Below are positions 52,636 to 61,370 of a DNA stretch of 64,000 bases, piece after piece. The notes beneath the pieces are model-generated. The model was not told the DNA's origin. It searched no databases and saw only the letters and a program-made list of their open reading frames with translations. Every line of letters begins with the position of its first letter. Positions within the stretch are counted from its first letter, which is position 1. Source of the stretch: Chryseosolibacter indicum (lineage in GTDB: Bacteria > Bacteroidota > Bacteroidia > Cytophagales > Cyclobacteriaceae). A program made the position numbers and the translations under genes. The stretch is from assembly GCF_018598585.1 (NCBI RefSeq), contig NZ_JAHESD010000009.1, positions 51,606-115,605 on the forward strand. Reading direction: 5' to 3'.

Positions 52636-53040
52636 ATGGCAAAAACAGCGAAGAAAACTGCTAAGAAAGCAGTAAAGAGTACGGCAAAGAAAGCCGCGAA
52701 GAAAGCTCCTAAGAAGGCAGCAAAAAAGGCAGCTAAGAAGACTGCAAAGAAAGCTGCTAAGAAGGCTGCTCCTAAGAAGAAGTCGGCTCGAAAACCGAAC
52801 GCGGCGTTCATGGCGCCTCTTACTCCTAGTCCAGCACTAGCTGAGGTAGTAGGCAACAAAGGATTGCCAAGAACACAGATCATTAAGAAGATCTGGGATT
52901 ACATCAAGAAGAACAAACTTCAAGATCAGAAGAACAAGAGAATGATCAACGCTGATGACAAGTTGAAAACTGTTTTCGGTGGCAAAGGTCAAATCTCAAT
53001 GTTTGAGTTAGCGAAAATTGTTAACAAACACGTTAAGTAA
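52636..53040 (+). CDS. Histone-H1-like Lys/Ala tail fused to SWIB/MDM2 domain
   Basis: A 134-residue basic protein. Residues 1-53 are almost pure Lys/Ala with repeats of the AKKA/TKKA type, like the tail of eukaryotic H1 or bacterial Hc1-type proteins; it should bind DNA non-specifically. Residues 55-134 form a SWIB domain: PLTPSPALAEVVG, LPRTQIIKKIWDYIKKNKLQD, INADDKLKTVFGG and ISMFELAKIVNKHV. In bacteria such proteins are regarded as nucleoid-associated candidates. It is a single gene with a likely promoter about 80 bp upstream and a strong terminator downstream. The repetitive codons also give a shadow ORF on the other strand. Confidence 0.93.
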   Translation: MAKTAKKTAKKAVKSTAKKAAKKAPKKAAKKAAKKTAKKAAKKAAPKKKSARKPNAAFMAPLTPSPALAEVVGNKGLPRTQIIKKIWDYIKKNKLQDQKNKRMINADDKLKTVFGGKGQISMFELAKIVNKHVK

Positions 53041-53059
53041 TCAGGAGAGATTCTTAATG

Positions 53060-53092
53060 AAAAAGCCTGGGCAGTTGCTCAGGCTTTTTTGT
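53060..53092 (+). terminator. Rho-independent terminator
   Basis: AAAAAGCCTG (53060-53069) pairs with CAGGCTTTTT (53080-53089), continuing into a T tract. It lies 20 bp after the SWIB stop. Confidence 0.93.
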
Positions 53093-53099
53093 TTTCTAC

Positions 53100-53944
53100 C
53101 GTTTTAAGATAAAAGTTATCCACAAAAGACATTCTTAAACCACTGCATTAGCCCTTAGGTTGCCTTTTAAATACCGCCGGGACGTATGTTAACCATAAAA
53201 ATGGTTGATTGAACTTGTGTCAATACACCGGGATAAAAGGTCTTTCGATTACCTGCGTAGCACGTGGGAAGTGTGCTGTAACGTAATGTTTCCATGTGTT
53301 CCTCCCCTATGTAATTGTTCCTGAGGGTTAGCCACTGTTCGTTACAGATGCTGTTAATGCTTGTTCAAGCCCTCTTGCAAGCACAATACTCCGCCGTATT
53401 ACATTCGTCATTCCATCATAAGGGAGCCCTTTACAGAAGCCACAAGAAGAGATGTTACAGGAGGCATGCAGGTCATCCGTTCTCTTTTAAACTCAATTCA
53501 TACGCCATCTCATTTGGATTTGCAGCCTTAAATATTCCAGGAAGCACGTTCTCCTATCATCGTTTTTCCTCTGGTAAACTAAGAACACTTCCCCGGTGTG
53601 AATAGAACCTTACTGCTACCAGCGCGGCATAATTAGATGTTGCTACGTATGCATACACGGGTTACAATGCTGCTTTACAACCTAAGGACAAAGTAGAGGG
53701 AATAAGGAGCAAAATTTATAAATGCAGAACAGGTGAGAGTAGAACATTGCATATCGCTCTCAGCAGGATGTAAGACCATTATATATAGAGAAAAGGAAGC
53801 AGTGCTTTGCATTGATGTGTACCACTTCCTTCTAAGGTATTACTTCTTTAAAGTATTTGTATAACTAAAGCCTGTATCATTACCCGGAGGGCTTTGCTCC
53901 TCCCTTTGCCTTTACAGAGTTATGTTAAAAGAGAACCATAGTGT
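53100..53944. other. Non-coding gap downstream of the SWIB gene
   Basis: About 840 bp with no credible gene; the longest open frame (96 codons at 53315) has no domain-like features. Small dyads occur, such as AACCAT/ATGGTT near 53190 and GGAGGG/CCTCCC near 53886. The latter, and an imperfect AAGGAAG/CTTCCTT pair near 53796-53834, may terminate the LRR operon arriving from the right. Nothing else is recognised. Confidence 0.45.
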
Positions 53945-56374
53945 TTACCTGTAGTACACTACGTTACATGACGGGTTCTGCTTCTGGAATTTCTTAATAG
54001 CGCCGCTCGAGATCTTGGTGTTATAACACTTCAATGTTTTTAAAGGCAGTCCCATAACAGGACTAAGGCTTTTCACGTCGGTATTAGAACAGTCGAGGTA
54101 TTCGAGGCTCTTCATCTTTTGCAGGGCGTTGAGCTTTTTAACCTGCGTACCTGCGCAGTTCATCTTTAAAAGTTTATCCAGAGCACCGAGTGTCTCCAAT
54201 GCTGCAACAGGTGTGTTGGAAATATCAATCTCCTGAAGCTCCTTTAATTTGCTTACAGGTGTGAGATCTTTAATAGGGTTGTCATTAGCGTACAATATTT
54301 TAAGTGTTTGTATATCGGCCAGCGGCGAAAGACTACTTACAGCCGTCGCCGAGAAACGTAGTTCCTTGAGGCGTACAAACTCGGTAAGCGGTGAGAGATC
54401 GTTTACAGGAACATCTCCAAAAACAATACGTTCCAGCTCAACAAGCCTATGAAGGGCTTCACGTGATGCACTGTTATCAATCTTAATCTGTAACTGAAAA
54501 ACCTGCTTCCAATCTTCCGAAAGTCCATTCCACCAGCTTTCAAGACGATCGGTTTTATACACGATAAGACATTCGTTGTTTCTTTGGAGGAAGTTGTATA
54601 CAACACTATCCGGAAGGTCTGTACCATCAACAAAGAGCTTTTGCAGCCCTGGAATATAGGAAAGCGTATCAATATTCTTCACCCTGCTGTTGTCTGCCTT
54701 CAGCACCTTTAGTCTCGCAAAATCACGAAGAGGCGAAAGATCAGTGGTGTATGTATCGCTTATGTCGAGGGTGTGAATGTTCTTATGATCCTTAATAGGA
54801 GAAAGATCAGTTACTCCGGTATGATCCATAATAATAACCTTAAGCTTTTGAAGGCGTTGCAGAGGCTCAAGTGTTTTTATAGATATATAATTCGCAATGT
54901 TTAGTGAGTCGAGGTTCGTAACTCTGGCAAGTTCTTCTTTAGAAGGGTTTACATTTATTCTCGCCTTTCTGCTAAGCACATCGCGCCAGACAGAAGGAAG
55001 ATTATCCCACCAGGTTCTTAGATCTTCTGTTGCAAAAATAACAAGCACCTTGGGGTTAGAAGCCATAAATGCGCTTGCCGACTGCTGATTGATACCGGTA
55101 TGGTCGCAGTAAACACGTTCAAGCTGTGCCAGCTCAAGAAGCGGATCGAGATCTGCAATTGCAGTGCGATTAACATTTAATACCTTAAGATTTCTTAAAC
55201 CGCTAAGGGCGGCAAGGTCATTGATTCTTGTAGCCTCCAGGTTTAGGTCGGCCAGATTTGAAAGCGCCGTAATAGCATTTAAATTATTAACGGATGTACC
55301 TGCTACATTAAGTTCGCGAAGATTGCTGAGATAACTTATCGGATCGAGCGTAGTGATCCGGGTATTTTCAAGGTTCAGAACCTGTAGCTCGGTTAGATAT
55401 TGCAGGGGTTGGAAGTCTGTAATAACCGTATTACTCAGATCGAGTTGCTGAAGCTTTGTTAGCTTTTCAGCTACATCAATAGAGTCGACGCGCGTCTGAC
55501 TGATATTTAATCTGGTTAGATTGTTAAAGTATCTTATTGAAGAAATATCATCAATGCGGGTATTGGATATATCCAGTTCTGCCAGCTCGGTAAGATTTCT
55601 TATCGAGCTCAAGTCATCGATACTCGTTCCGGAAAGATTTAATATGCGCAAGTCCAGCAGTTGAGACAGTGGCTCAAGGGATTGCAGGTAAGTGTTGCCA
55701 CTAAGATCAAGGTTTTCGATTGCCGTTATTTTTCTCAGGTCGTCCTCAGAAACGCTGTCTGATAATTCAAACTTTTGTCTTAAAACCCTTTGCCATTCAT
55801 AGGAGAGCTCCTTCCACCAGCTAAGTAATGCCTTTTTCTCATTGTACTGATTGGTGTAGATGCTAACAATCTTAAGGTCCTGGTCTTTGGCGTTATAATT
55901 AATTTCAATATAACGCGGTTTGGTATTATTTACCTTCTTACCGCCTATGGTAGTGCCCGTAAGATTTCTGGTAAGAATGACGCGATAAAATAGTCTATCG
56001 CCAGCACCTTCACTTTTAATATCTTCTATGGTGAATTCAAATTTTACGTCCTTAAAAAAGAAGTCTACGTCTTTAAGGTAAGCAGTTACATCTTTATTGG
56101 TGATCACGTTTCTGTTTTCGTCCAGGTCGTCTTCTACCTGTACTTTTGCATCGCGAAATACTTTGGTATAGCTTTCTGTGATCAGCACATCTTTATCGCG
56201 GCTGGCGGTAGTGGCATCGCCCAACGTATTTAACATGAATTGAAGGAAGGCCACCATGTCTCTTACTTCCTTTTCGTGTTTAACGGGTTCGCGTTTTGCC
56301 TTCTTCTGGCCGTATGCTCCTGAAAAAAAGATCAGTAAAGAGACAGCGGCAATACAAAGTCTGCTACTTCTCAT
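53945..56374 (-). CDS. Exported leucine-rich-repeat protein with triplicated Trp-rich linker
   Basis: An 809-residue exported protein. A signal peptide (1-22, ending SGAYGQ) is followed by an NTF2-like alpha/beta domain (about 30-180) and then three blocks of roughly 22-residue leucine-rich repeats (about 215-445, 490-605 and 645-800) of the form LxxLxxLxISxTxIxDLSPLxxL. Each block is introduced by a similar segment: SWWKELSYEWQRVL, TWWDNLPSVWRDVL and SWWNGLSEDWKQVF. There is no lipobox and no T9SS tail, so it is probably periplasmic. It is the last gene of a four-gene operon of exported proteins, overlapping the preceding gene by 11 bp. Confidence 0.82.
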   Translation of the reverse strand: MRSSRLCIAAVSLLIFFSGAYGQKKAKREPVKHEKEVRDMVAFLQFMLNTLGDATTASRDKDVLITESYTKVFRDAKVQVEDDLDENRNVITNKDVTAYLKDVDFFFKDVKFEFTIEDIKSEGAGDRLFYRVILTRNLTGTTIGGKKVNNTKPRYIEINYNAKDQDLKIVSIYTNQYNEKKALLSWWKELSYEWQRVLRQKFELSDSVSEDDLRKITAIENLDLSGNTYLQSLEPLSQLLDLRILNLSGTSIDDLSSIRNLTELAELDISNTRIDDISSIRYFNNLTRLNISQTRVDSIDVAEKLTKLQQLDLSNTVITDFQPLQYLTELQVLNLENTRITTLDPISYLSNLRELNVAGTSVNNLNAITALSNLADLNLEATRINDLAALSGLRNLKVLNVNRTAIADLDPLLELAQLERVYCDHTGINQQSASAFMASNPKVLVIFATEDLRTWWDNLPSVWRDVLSRKARINVNPSKEELARVTNLDSLNIANYISIKTLEPLQRLQKLKVIIMDHTGVTDLSPIKDHKNIHTLDISDTYTTDLSPLRDFARLKVLKADNSRVKNIDTLSYIPGLQKLFVDGTDLPDSVVYNFLQRNNECLIVYKTDRLESWWNGLSEDWKQVFQLQIKIDNSASREALHRLVELERIVFGDVPVNDLSPLTEFVRLKELRFSATAVSSLSPLADIQTLKILYANDNPIKDLTPVSKLKELQEIDISNTPVAALETLGALDKLLKMNCAGTQVKKLNALQKMKSLEYLDCSNTDVKSLSPVMGLPLKTLKCYNTKISSGAIKKFQKQNPSCNVVYYR

Positions 56375-57257
56375 AATAGAGATGTTTTCTAAGAATTTCT
56401 TTGTCTTTATCTGTATTGATTTTTACAAGGTTGGATATGAGCCATCCGGTATTGTATCCTGGTCTGTTAAATAATGATAATTCGAAGTACCATCCCGCAG
56501 CCTGGAAGAAGTGAAACTTCATATCCTCTACTGTTTTAAATCTTAGATTTCCTCTTTTCACTTCGTATAAAAACAGGGTAGAATGGTCTGGCCTGAATCG
56601 TTTATTGATATAGTGGTTGGCACTATCCGGGTTGTTGAATGCTTTCCTAAGATTCATGAAAGCAAGTTCATGACTTAAAGGATGCAGAAACTGACCTATT
56701 TTAGTAGTATCTCTTTTGAAGTAGGGTTCAAACATATCTGCATACACTTTGGAGATTATCCACCTTGTACCCTGATGATGTTTCTCCAGCTCCATAAATA
56801 ACGTTACGGGCTGATCCTTTCCGTTCATTGTAAAGATGGTATGTACTTCAGCAAACCAGTTACCTCCATGAAAATTCAAAAAGAGATTCTTCTCAAGAAC
56901 GTCTTTGGCAAATTGCACCTGCAGGTCTTTGCTGATTCCCCCATTGTTTTCGTCGAATAGAATGCTTAGGTACTTCTTACGAAGTTTTACATTTCTATAC
57001 TGCTTATTGTTGGGGTAGTAGCGCTCACCTTTTTCGTCTTCTTCTCCATTAAACCTCCGGAAGAACTGGTTGATTTGCTTCGTTTGTGCATATAAGCGGC
57101 TCTCGTCTTCACCATCCTTCACCATCTGGCCATAACCATTGGTAGAGCATAGTGTGAGCACGATGAAAATAAGAGGGAGTAGAAAGATACGCGGTACAGT
57201 GTACGCCGTCTTAAAGAACGATCTATTAATAAAGGAGATTAACCGAATAGTAAACAT
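56364..57257 (-). CDS. Exported protein of unknown function
   Basis: From the ATG at 57257 it has 297 residues; the frame extends to a TTG at 57272. The N-terminus has a basic stretch and a hydrophobic core (IFLLPLIFIVLTLCSTNGYGQ) typical of a signal peptide. The middle contains YPNNKQYRNVKLRKKYLSILFDENNG and FTMNGKDQPVTLFMELEKHHQGTRWIISKVYADMF, a beta-rich pattern that may be NTF2-like. The C-terminus is WYFELSLFNRPGYNTGWLISNLV. No family name is recognised. It overlaps the LRR gene by 11 bp, so the two are translationally coupled. Confidence 0.7.
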   Translation of the reverse strand: MFTIRLISFINRSFFKTAYTVPRIFLLPLIFIVLTLCSTNGYGQMVKDGEDESRLYAQTKQINQFFRRFNGEEDEKGERYYPNNKQYRNVKLRKKYLSILFDENNGGISKDLQVQFAKDVLEKNLFLNFHGGNWFAEVHTIFTMNGKDQPVTLFMELEKHHQGTRWIISKVYADMFEPYFKRDTTKIGQFLHPLSHELAFMNLRKAFNNPDSANHYINKRFRPDHSTLFLYEVKRGNLRFKTVEDMKFHFFQAAGWYFELSLFNRPGYNTGWLISNLVKINTDKDKEILRKHLYYEK

Positions 57258-57354
57258 CAAACTAAAATACAATTGTAATATATAAAAATGTCATTGGGCA
57301 CTTTCAGCCAGAAAATAGCTTAAATGCCCAATGCCTGATGCGTTTTTTTCAAGC

Positions 57355-57936
57355 TTAAGCGCTTGTTTCTGTTACTTTAATATCACCTAACAACACATCC
57401 CAGAACTCTACAGTTCTACCTGCAATCTGGGTTTTCTTTCTCTCGACATAGATAGTGATATCTTTCTTGGTCGTGTCTTTGTATTTGAGACCATCATCAG
57501 AAGTACCTTCAAAGCGCTGGTAGATAGTTACTACACCTACATAACGGCCATCGGGTTGTCTTTCAAGATCGCTGATATAAAAGATATTGTACCACTCGAT
57601 GCTCACGCGGTCGTAGTTTAATGCCATGAGTCTTTCGAAGTACTTGCGCACCTTATAGTAAGAAACTTCCTTCTTGTTGATAGAAGAAACACCCATTTCA
57701 CTGTCCGGTGCGAAAAGTTCTTCCGCCCTGTCCATTACACGGGTAGCTTCTGAAAAAGGCGTTCTCTTATCGCCAATGATACTGATGTACTTGCTAAGGT
57801 CTCTTACCTTTTCAAGCGCAAGAGAATCTATCGCTTGTTTTCTTTTAGGGCTAATATCAGCACCTGATTGGGCAAATACAGCGCTGGTAATAAAAAGACT
57901 AGCAATTACTGTATATAAAAATTTAGAGTTAAGCAT
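57355..57936 (-). CDS. Small exported protein, probably NTF2-like
   Basis: A 193-residue protein with a clear signal peptide (MLNSKFLYTVIASLFITSAVFAQ). The mature part has a helix-rich start and a C-terminal beta sheet with VSIEWYNIFYISDLERQPDGRYVGVVTIYQRFEGT and a charged strand KKDITIYVERKK, a pattern like the NTF2-like domain of the LRR protein in the same operon. Function unknown. It is second in the operon, 19 bp after the lipoprotein gene. Confidence 0.72.
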   Translation of the reverse strand: MLNSKFLYTVIASLFITSAVFAQSGADISPKRKQAIDSLALEKVRDLSKYISIIGDKRTPFSEATRVMDRAEELFAPDSEMGVSSINKKEVSYYKVRKYFERLMALNYDRVSIEWYNIFYISDLERQPDGRYVGVVTIYQRFEGTSDDGLKYKDTTKKDITIYVERKKTQIAGRTVEFWDVLLGDIKVTETSA

Positions 57937-57955
57937 GGTTATGGGAGTTTGGGAG

Positions 57956-58477
57956 TTATTGTCTGATCAATTCTAGTTCTGTGATTTTACCTGTGTTATC
58001 AAACTTGATATTTCCAATTTTGTTCATATTCTTCTTGGTATCTTTCAGGTAGTTCATATAATCACGGATGGTTGTAGGTCTGTCGTAGTCCTTCTGGCCA
58101 TTCTCTTCTGCGATAACGATAAGTACAGGAGTATCAGGAGATGAGAACAGAGAAAGGGCTTCATTAATGCTGCTATTCGCAGAGTTTACATTGCCTGAAT
58201 TAGCAATAGCACTAAAATAGAGATCAAGTTTTTGAGCCGGTGTTTCCCTTCTTGCTTCAGCAGCTCGTTTTGCTTCTTCTTCAGCTTCCCTTTGTCTTTT
58301 TAGTTCAGCTTCTCTTTCTCTTTGTGCTGCGGCCTCTTGTTCTAATCTTGCTTTTTCAGCAGCGGCCTGTGCTTCCATAGCTTTCTTTTTACTCTTACAA
58401 CCGGCTCCACCAAACATGAGTAATACCAAAAGAGCTATCATGCTTAGTTTAGACGAATTTCGAATTGTGCGCATCAT
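57956..58477 (-). CDS. Lipoprotein with Glu/Arg/Ala coiled coil
   Basis: A 173-residue lipoprotein: the signal peptide ends in MFGGAGC, with lipidation at Cys27. Residues 35-78 are a highly charged Ala/Glu/Arg/Lys helix (AEKARLEQEAAAQREREAELK), almost certainly a coiled coil, followed by a globular domain with SPDTPVLIVIAEENGQKDYDRPTTIRDYMNYLKD. No family is recognised. It is the first gene of the operon that ends with the LRR protein and could act as the membrane anchor of a complex of the four products. Confidence 0.78.
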   Translation of the reverse strand: MMRTIRNSSKLSMIALLVLLMFGGAGCKSKKKAMEAQAAAEKARLEQEAAAQREREAELKRQREAEEEAKRAAEARRETPAQKLDLYFSAIANSGNVNSANSSINEALSLFSSPDTPVLIVIAEENGQKDYDRPTTIRDYMNYLKDTKKNMNKIGNIKFDNTGKITELELIRQ

Positions 58478-58579
58478 GTTTATTAAGTTTTTAAATCTTC
58501 AGAGTTTATCTCCTAGTAATTATTATGCCCGGTTAAGGGAGTTTGAAAATAAATGAAATAACAACGAATTAATGTATAG

Positions 58580-58634
58580 GTAATTGTAAAAATGGAAAAA
58601 TTCATGTGAGAATGCGGAAAAATTCCACAATTAC
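58580..58634. promoter_or_regulatory. Nested dyad sites upstream of the exported-protein operon
   Basis: GTAATTGT (58580-58587) and ACAATTAC (58627-58634) form a perfect outer inverted repeat. Between them GGAAAAATTC occurs twice, at 58594 and 58616, exactly 22 bp apart (two helical turns), each itself a GAA/TTC dyad. The block lies about 105 bp before the lipoprotein start and about 205 bp before the divergent sugar dehydrogenase. The remaining gap shows nothing else recognisable. Confidence 0.5.
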
Positions 58635-58837
58635 AATACCGAGTTGAAGATGCACCCTAACGGAAGATCACTACATCCGATGTGAACATATCTTAAGAGG
58701 TGTTACTTGCAAAAGCAATACCGAACTGTTGATTATATCCTCCAGGTGGCTTAAGATTTTATCTATGCCTCATAGCAGCTCAAACAAAGGGCATGCACAC
58801 TTTTAAGCGTTCTTGAAATAAGTAATAACGATAGTTG

Positions 58838-60343
58838 ATGAAATTAATATTCTGTTGCCCGATTCTCATTCTTCTTTTCATAACTAAACTTCAGGCACAA
58901 CCTGTTACCGGCGAGCAGGGTGAAAACTTTACACGCAGGGTTGTTAAGTCTGACCTAAGCGACCCTTGGGAAATTACGTATGGGCCCGACAACTTCCTGT
59001 GGGTTACAGAAGCAAAAGGATACAGGGTAAGCCGGATAAATCCTGAAGACGGCAGTAAGTCAATTTTAATTGACCTGAATACTGAAAGAAATTTTCCGAG
59101 GTATGATACCATAGGAGATGATAAAGATAAAGGAAAGGCATGGCCACAAGGAGGACTGATGGGATTGGCCTTGCACCCTTCTTTATTAAATGGTAAACCT
59201 TTTGTTTATCTGACTTACATCTACAGGTTTGCCGGTGTTGATCAAGATAGTACCGGATGCTCTGATAATTTTACAGGATGCTTCTATACTGCCAGGTTAG
59301 TACGTTATGAATACGATCAAAAAAATCAAAAGCTTCATAGGCCGGTCGTTTTGTGCGATACCATACCCCAGAGTAATGACCATAATTCAGGAAGGTTAGC
59401 GATTGGTATGCACGATGGCAAGCCTTACTTATTTTATACGGTTGGAGACATGGGCGCGGGCCAACATGAAAACGCAGGACGACAAAACTATGCGCAGACC
59501 GTAACCAAGTATGAAGGCAAGGTATTACGTTTTAATCTGGAACCCGACAACGACAAAAATATTGCTGAACGGTGGATCCCAAATGACAATCCCTTTAACA
59601 CTAAAACGCAGAACGCGGTATGGTCTATTGGCCATAGAAATGCACAAGGTATCGCTTACGCGGAAATAGGAGGAAAAGGAAGGATATTCTCATCCGAACA
59701 TGGACCTTTTGGTGATGATGAGATTAACATTATTGAACGTGGCATGAATTACGGCCATCCGCTAATTATTGGATATAATGATAACAATTACAATGGTTAC
59801 GCAGCAGGAGTTACTGAGCATAGTACGTTGCCAGCACCCTGGCATAGTACCTATCCGATAATTGAAAATGAAAACAACAATGCAATAAAAATTGGAGCCT
59901 CATACCGCGACCCGATTAAAGTACTGCATGTAGTTTCCCCGGATTCTCTCAAATCCATTTTTGAAAGAACTGTAGCCAACGACCCTAAGAAACCTGATTG
60001 GCCGGCGGAAGCACCAAGCAGTATTGCAGTGTATACTTCCTCCGCTATTCCTGGCTGGCAAAATTCTTTGTTGATACCTACTTTAAAAACTGGCAAGCTC
60101 ATCAGGCTGAAGCTTAATGAAAGAGGCGATGGTGTAATAGATAATAAGATTTCCTACTTTCCACTAAATGCAAGATACCGCGATATAGCGATATCAGCTG
60201 ATGGCAAAAAGATTTATGTGGCAACCGATAACAGCAAGGTAACCTCAGGACCGTCAGCGAAACATAGTAAAGAGAATACCTTTAAAGGTTGTATTATTGA
60301 ATATAGCTACGAAGGTAACATCAGTGACACAAGCAGAAAATAA
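58838..60343 (+). CDS. Exported PQQ-dependent sugar dehydrogenase (GSDH family)
   Basis: A 501-residue protein from the ATG at 58838 (the frame also offers TTG one codon earlier). A signal peptide (MKLIFCCPILILLFITKLQAQ) is followed by a six-bladed beta-propeller of the glucose/sorbosone dehydrogenase family: SDPWEITYGPDNFLWVTE, GLMGLALHP, NDHNSGRLAIG, VWSIGHRNAQGIAY and SSEHGPFGDDEINIIERGMNYGHP. Such periplasmic enzymes oxidise sugars with PQQ as cofactor. No PQQ biosynthesis genes are in the window, so external PQQ or another role is possible. Monocistronic. Confidence 0.9.
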   Translation: MKLIFCCPILILLFITKLQAQPVTGEQGENFTRRVVKSDLSDPWEITYGPDNFLWVTEAKGYRVSRINPEDGSKSILIDLNTERNFPRYDTIGDDKDKGKAWPQGGLMGLALHPSLLNGKPFVYLTYIYRFAGVDQDSTGCSDNFTGCFYTARLVRYEYDQKNQKLHRPVVLCDTIPQSNDHNSGRLAIGMHDGKPYLFYTVGDMGAGQHENAGRQNYAQTVTKYEGKVLRFNLEPDNDKNIAERWIPNDNPFNTKTQNAVWSIGHRNAQGIAYAEIGGKGRIFSSEHGPFGDDEINIIERGMNYGHPLIIGYNDNNYNGYAAGVTEHSTLPAPWHSTYPIIENENNNAIKIGASYRDPIKVLHVVSPDSLKSIFERTVANDPKKPDWPAEAPSSIAVYTSSAIPGWQNSLLIPTLKTGKLIRLKLNERGDGVIDNKISYFPLNARYRDIAISADGKKIYVATDNSKVTSGPSAKHSKENTFKGCIIEYSYEGNISDTSRK

Positions 60344-60447
60344 GATGATCCGCTACTTCTTTATTAAAGTCAGAAGCAGTTTCGCCAATTTTTAGTTAAT
60401 TGTATAAAGGATAGTGGCTATATTGCCCTCGTATAACTTCTGCCAGC

Positions 60448-60807
60448 ATGAAGGTTTTAGTATGCGAAGATGATGATGTTGTTGTAAAAGTAATTCAGCT
60501 GACGCTGAGTGATAAAAATGTTGAAGCTACCTTTGCACGGGATGGGAGTAGGGCTATGGATCAGCTTAAAAAACAAAGCTTTGACCTTATTATTACGGAT
60601 ATTCACATGCCCTATTTTAATGGGGACGCTATTCTAAAACTCGTAAGGGAAGAGCAAAAGAAAGCCATTCCTATTATCATGATCTCGAGTGATGACGATG
60701 AGGAGGTAGTTAAGCTTGCATTAAAATCGGGGGTTAGCGAATTCATCTCAAAACCAATCGATACAGAGAAGCTTAACAAGAAGTTAAAGAAATACCTGAA
60801 ACTCTGA
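60448..60807 (+). CDS. Single-domain response regulator (CheY-like)
   Basis: A 119-residue receiver domain. It starts MKVLVCEDDDVVV, with phosphoacceptor Asp51 in LIITDIHMPYFNG and the conserved Lys in FISKPID. There is no output domain. No kinase gene is adjacent; a small DoxX-like membrane protein follows 4 bp after the stop and is probably co-transcribed. Partner unknown. Confidence 0.92.
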   Translation: MKVLVCEDDDVVVKVIQLTLSDKNVEATFARDGSRAMDQLKKQSFDLIITDIHMPYFNGDAILKLVREEQKKAIPIIMISSDDDEEVVKLALKSGVSEFISKPIDTEKLNKKLKKYLKL

Positions 60808-60811
60808 GCGT

Positions 60812-61300
60812 ATGATAACCCTTGTTGTTCTTTTGCTTGCCTTTGGAATAACCCTTTTCATTCAGCGCTTAGTAAAAAAACAAGTTTACGTTGCTCAGGC
60901 AGGACGTATAGCAATGGCTGTAATGCTCATCCTCACGGGCGTATCCCATTTTATTTTTACAAAAGGCATGAGCCTGATGCTGCCTCAATTCTTACCTAAG
61001 CGTGAACTCATTGTTTGGTTGACAGGCGTTCTTGAAATTTTAGGAGCAATTGGTCTTCTAGTAAGTAAAACACAAAGACTCACCTCTATTCTTATTATTA
61101 TCTTTTTTGTATCCATACTTCCATCTAACATTTATGCCTCACTACACCATGTAAACTACCAGACAGCTACTTTTGATGGCAAAGGTCCTGAGTATTTATG
61201 GATCAGGATTCCCATGCAAATCGTTTTCATCCTATGGGTGTGGTATTTTGGATATAAAAAAGAAAGGCAAACTGTGTCTTCTCAAAAAGGAGAACAATAA
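60812..61300 (+). CDS. DoxX-like membrane protein
   Basis: A 162-residue membrane protein with four or five helices. A DoxX-type pattern is seen in AGRIAMAVMLILTGVSHFIFTKGMSLMLPQFLP, VWLTGVLEILGAIGLL and ILPSNIYASLHHVNYQ. DoxX proteins are linked to terminal oxidase subunits, thiosulfate oxidation or redox stress, but members of this branch are uncharacterised. It begins 4 bp after the response-regulator stop. Confidence 0.8.
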   Translation: MITLVVLLLAFGITLFIQRLVKKQVYVAQAGRIAMAVMLILTGVSHFIFTKGMSLMLPQFLPKRELIVWLTGVLEILGAIGLLVSKTQRLTSILIIIFFVSILPSNIYASLHHVNYQTATFDGKGPEYLWIRIPMQIVFILWVWYFGYKKERQTVSSQKGEQ

Positions 61301-61370
61301 ACCTTGATAAAAGATAATCCAGCCCTGGCTTAACACAGTACCTACCCTTATAATTGTAGTAATGCTACTT

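Noticed and set aside
52620..52883. Ala/Phe-rich 87-codon frame opposite the SWIB gene
   Set aside because: It is the antisense shadow of the Lys/Ala-rich codons; the hydrophobic pattern follows from that repeat.
53315..53605. 96-codon open frame in the gap after the SWIB gene
   Set aside because: Composition is irregular, there is no domain, signal or terminator, and it is probably a chance frame.
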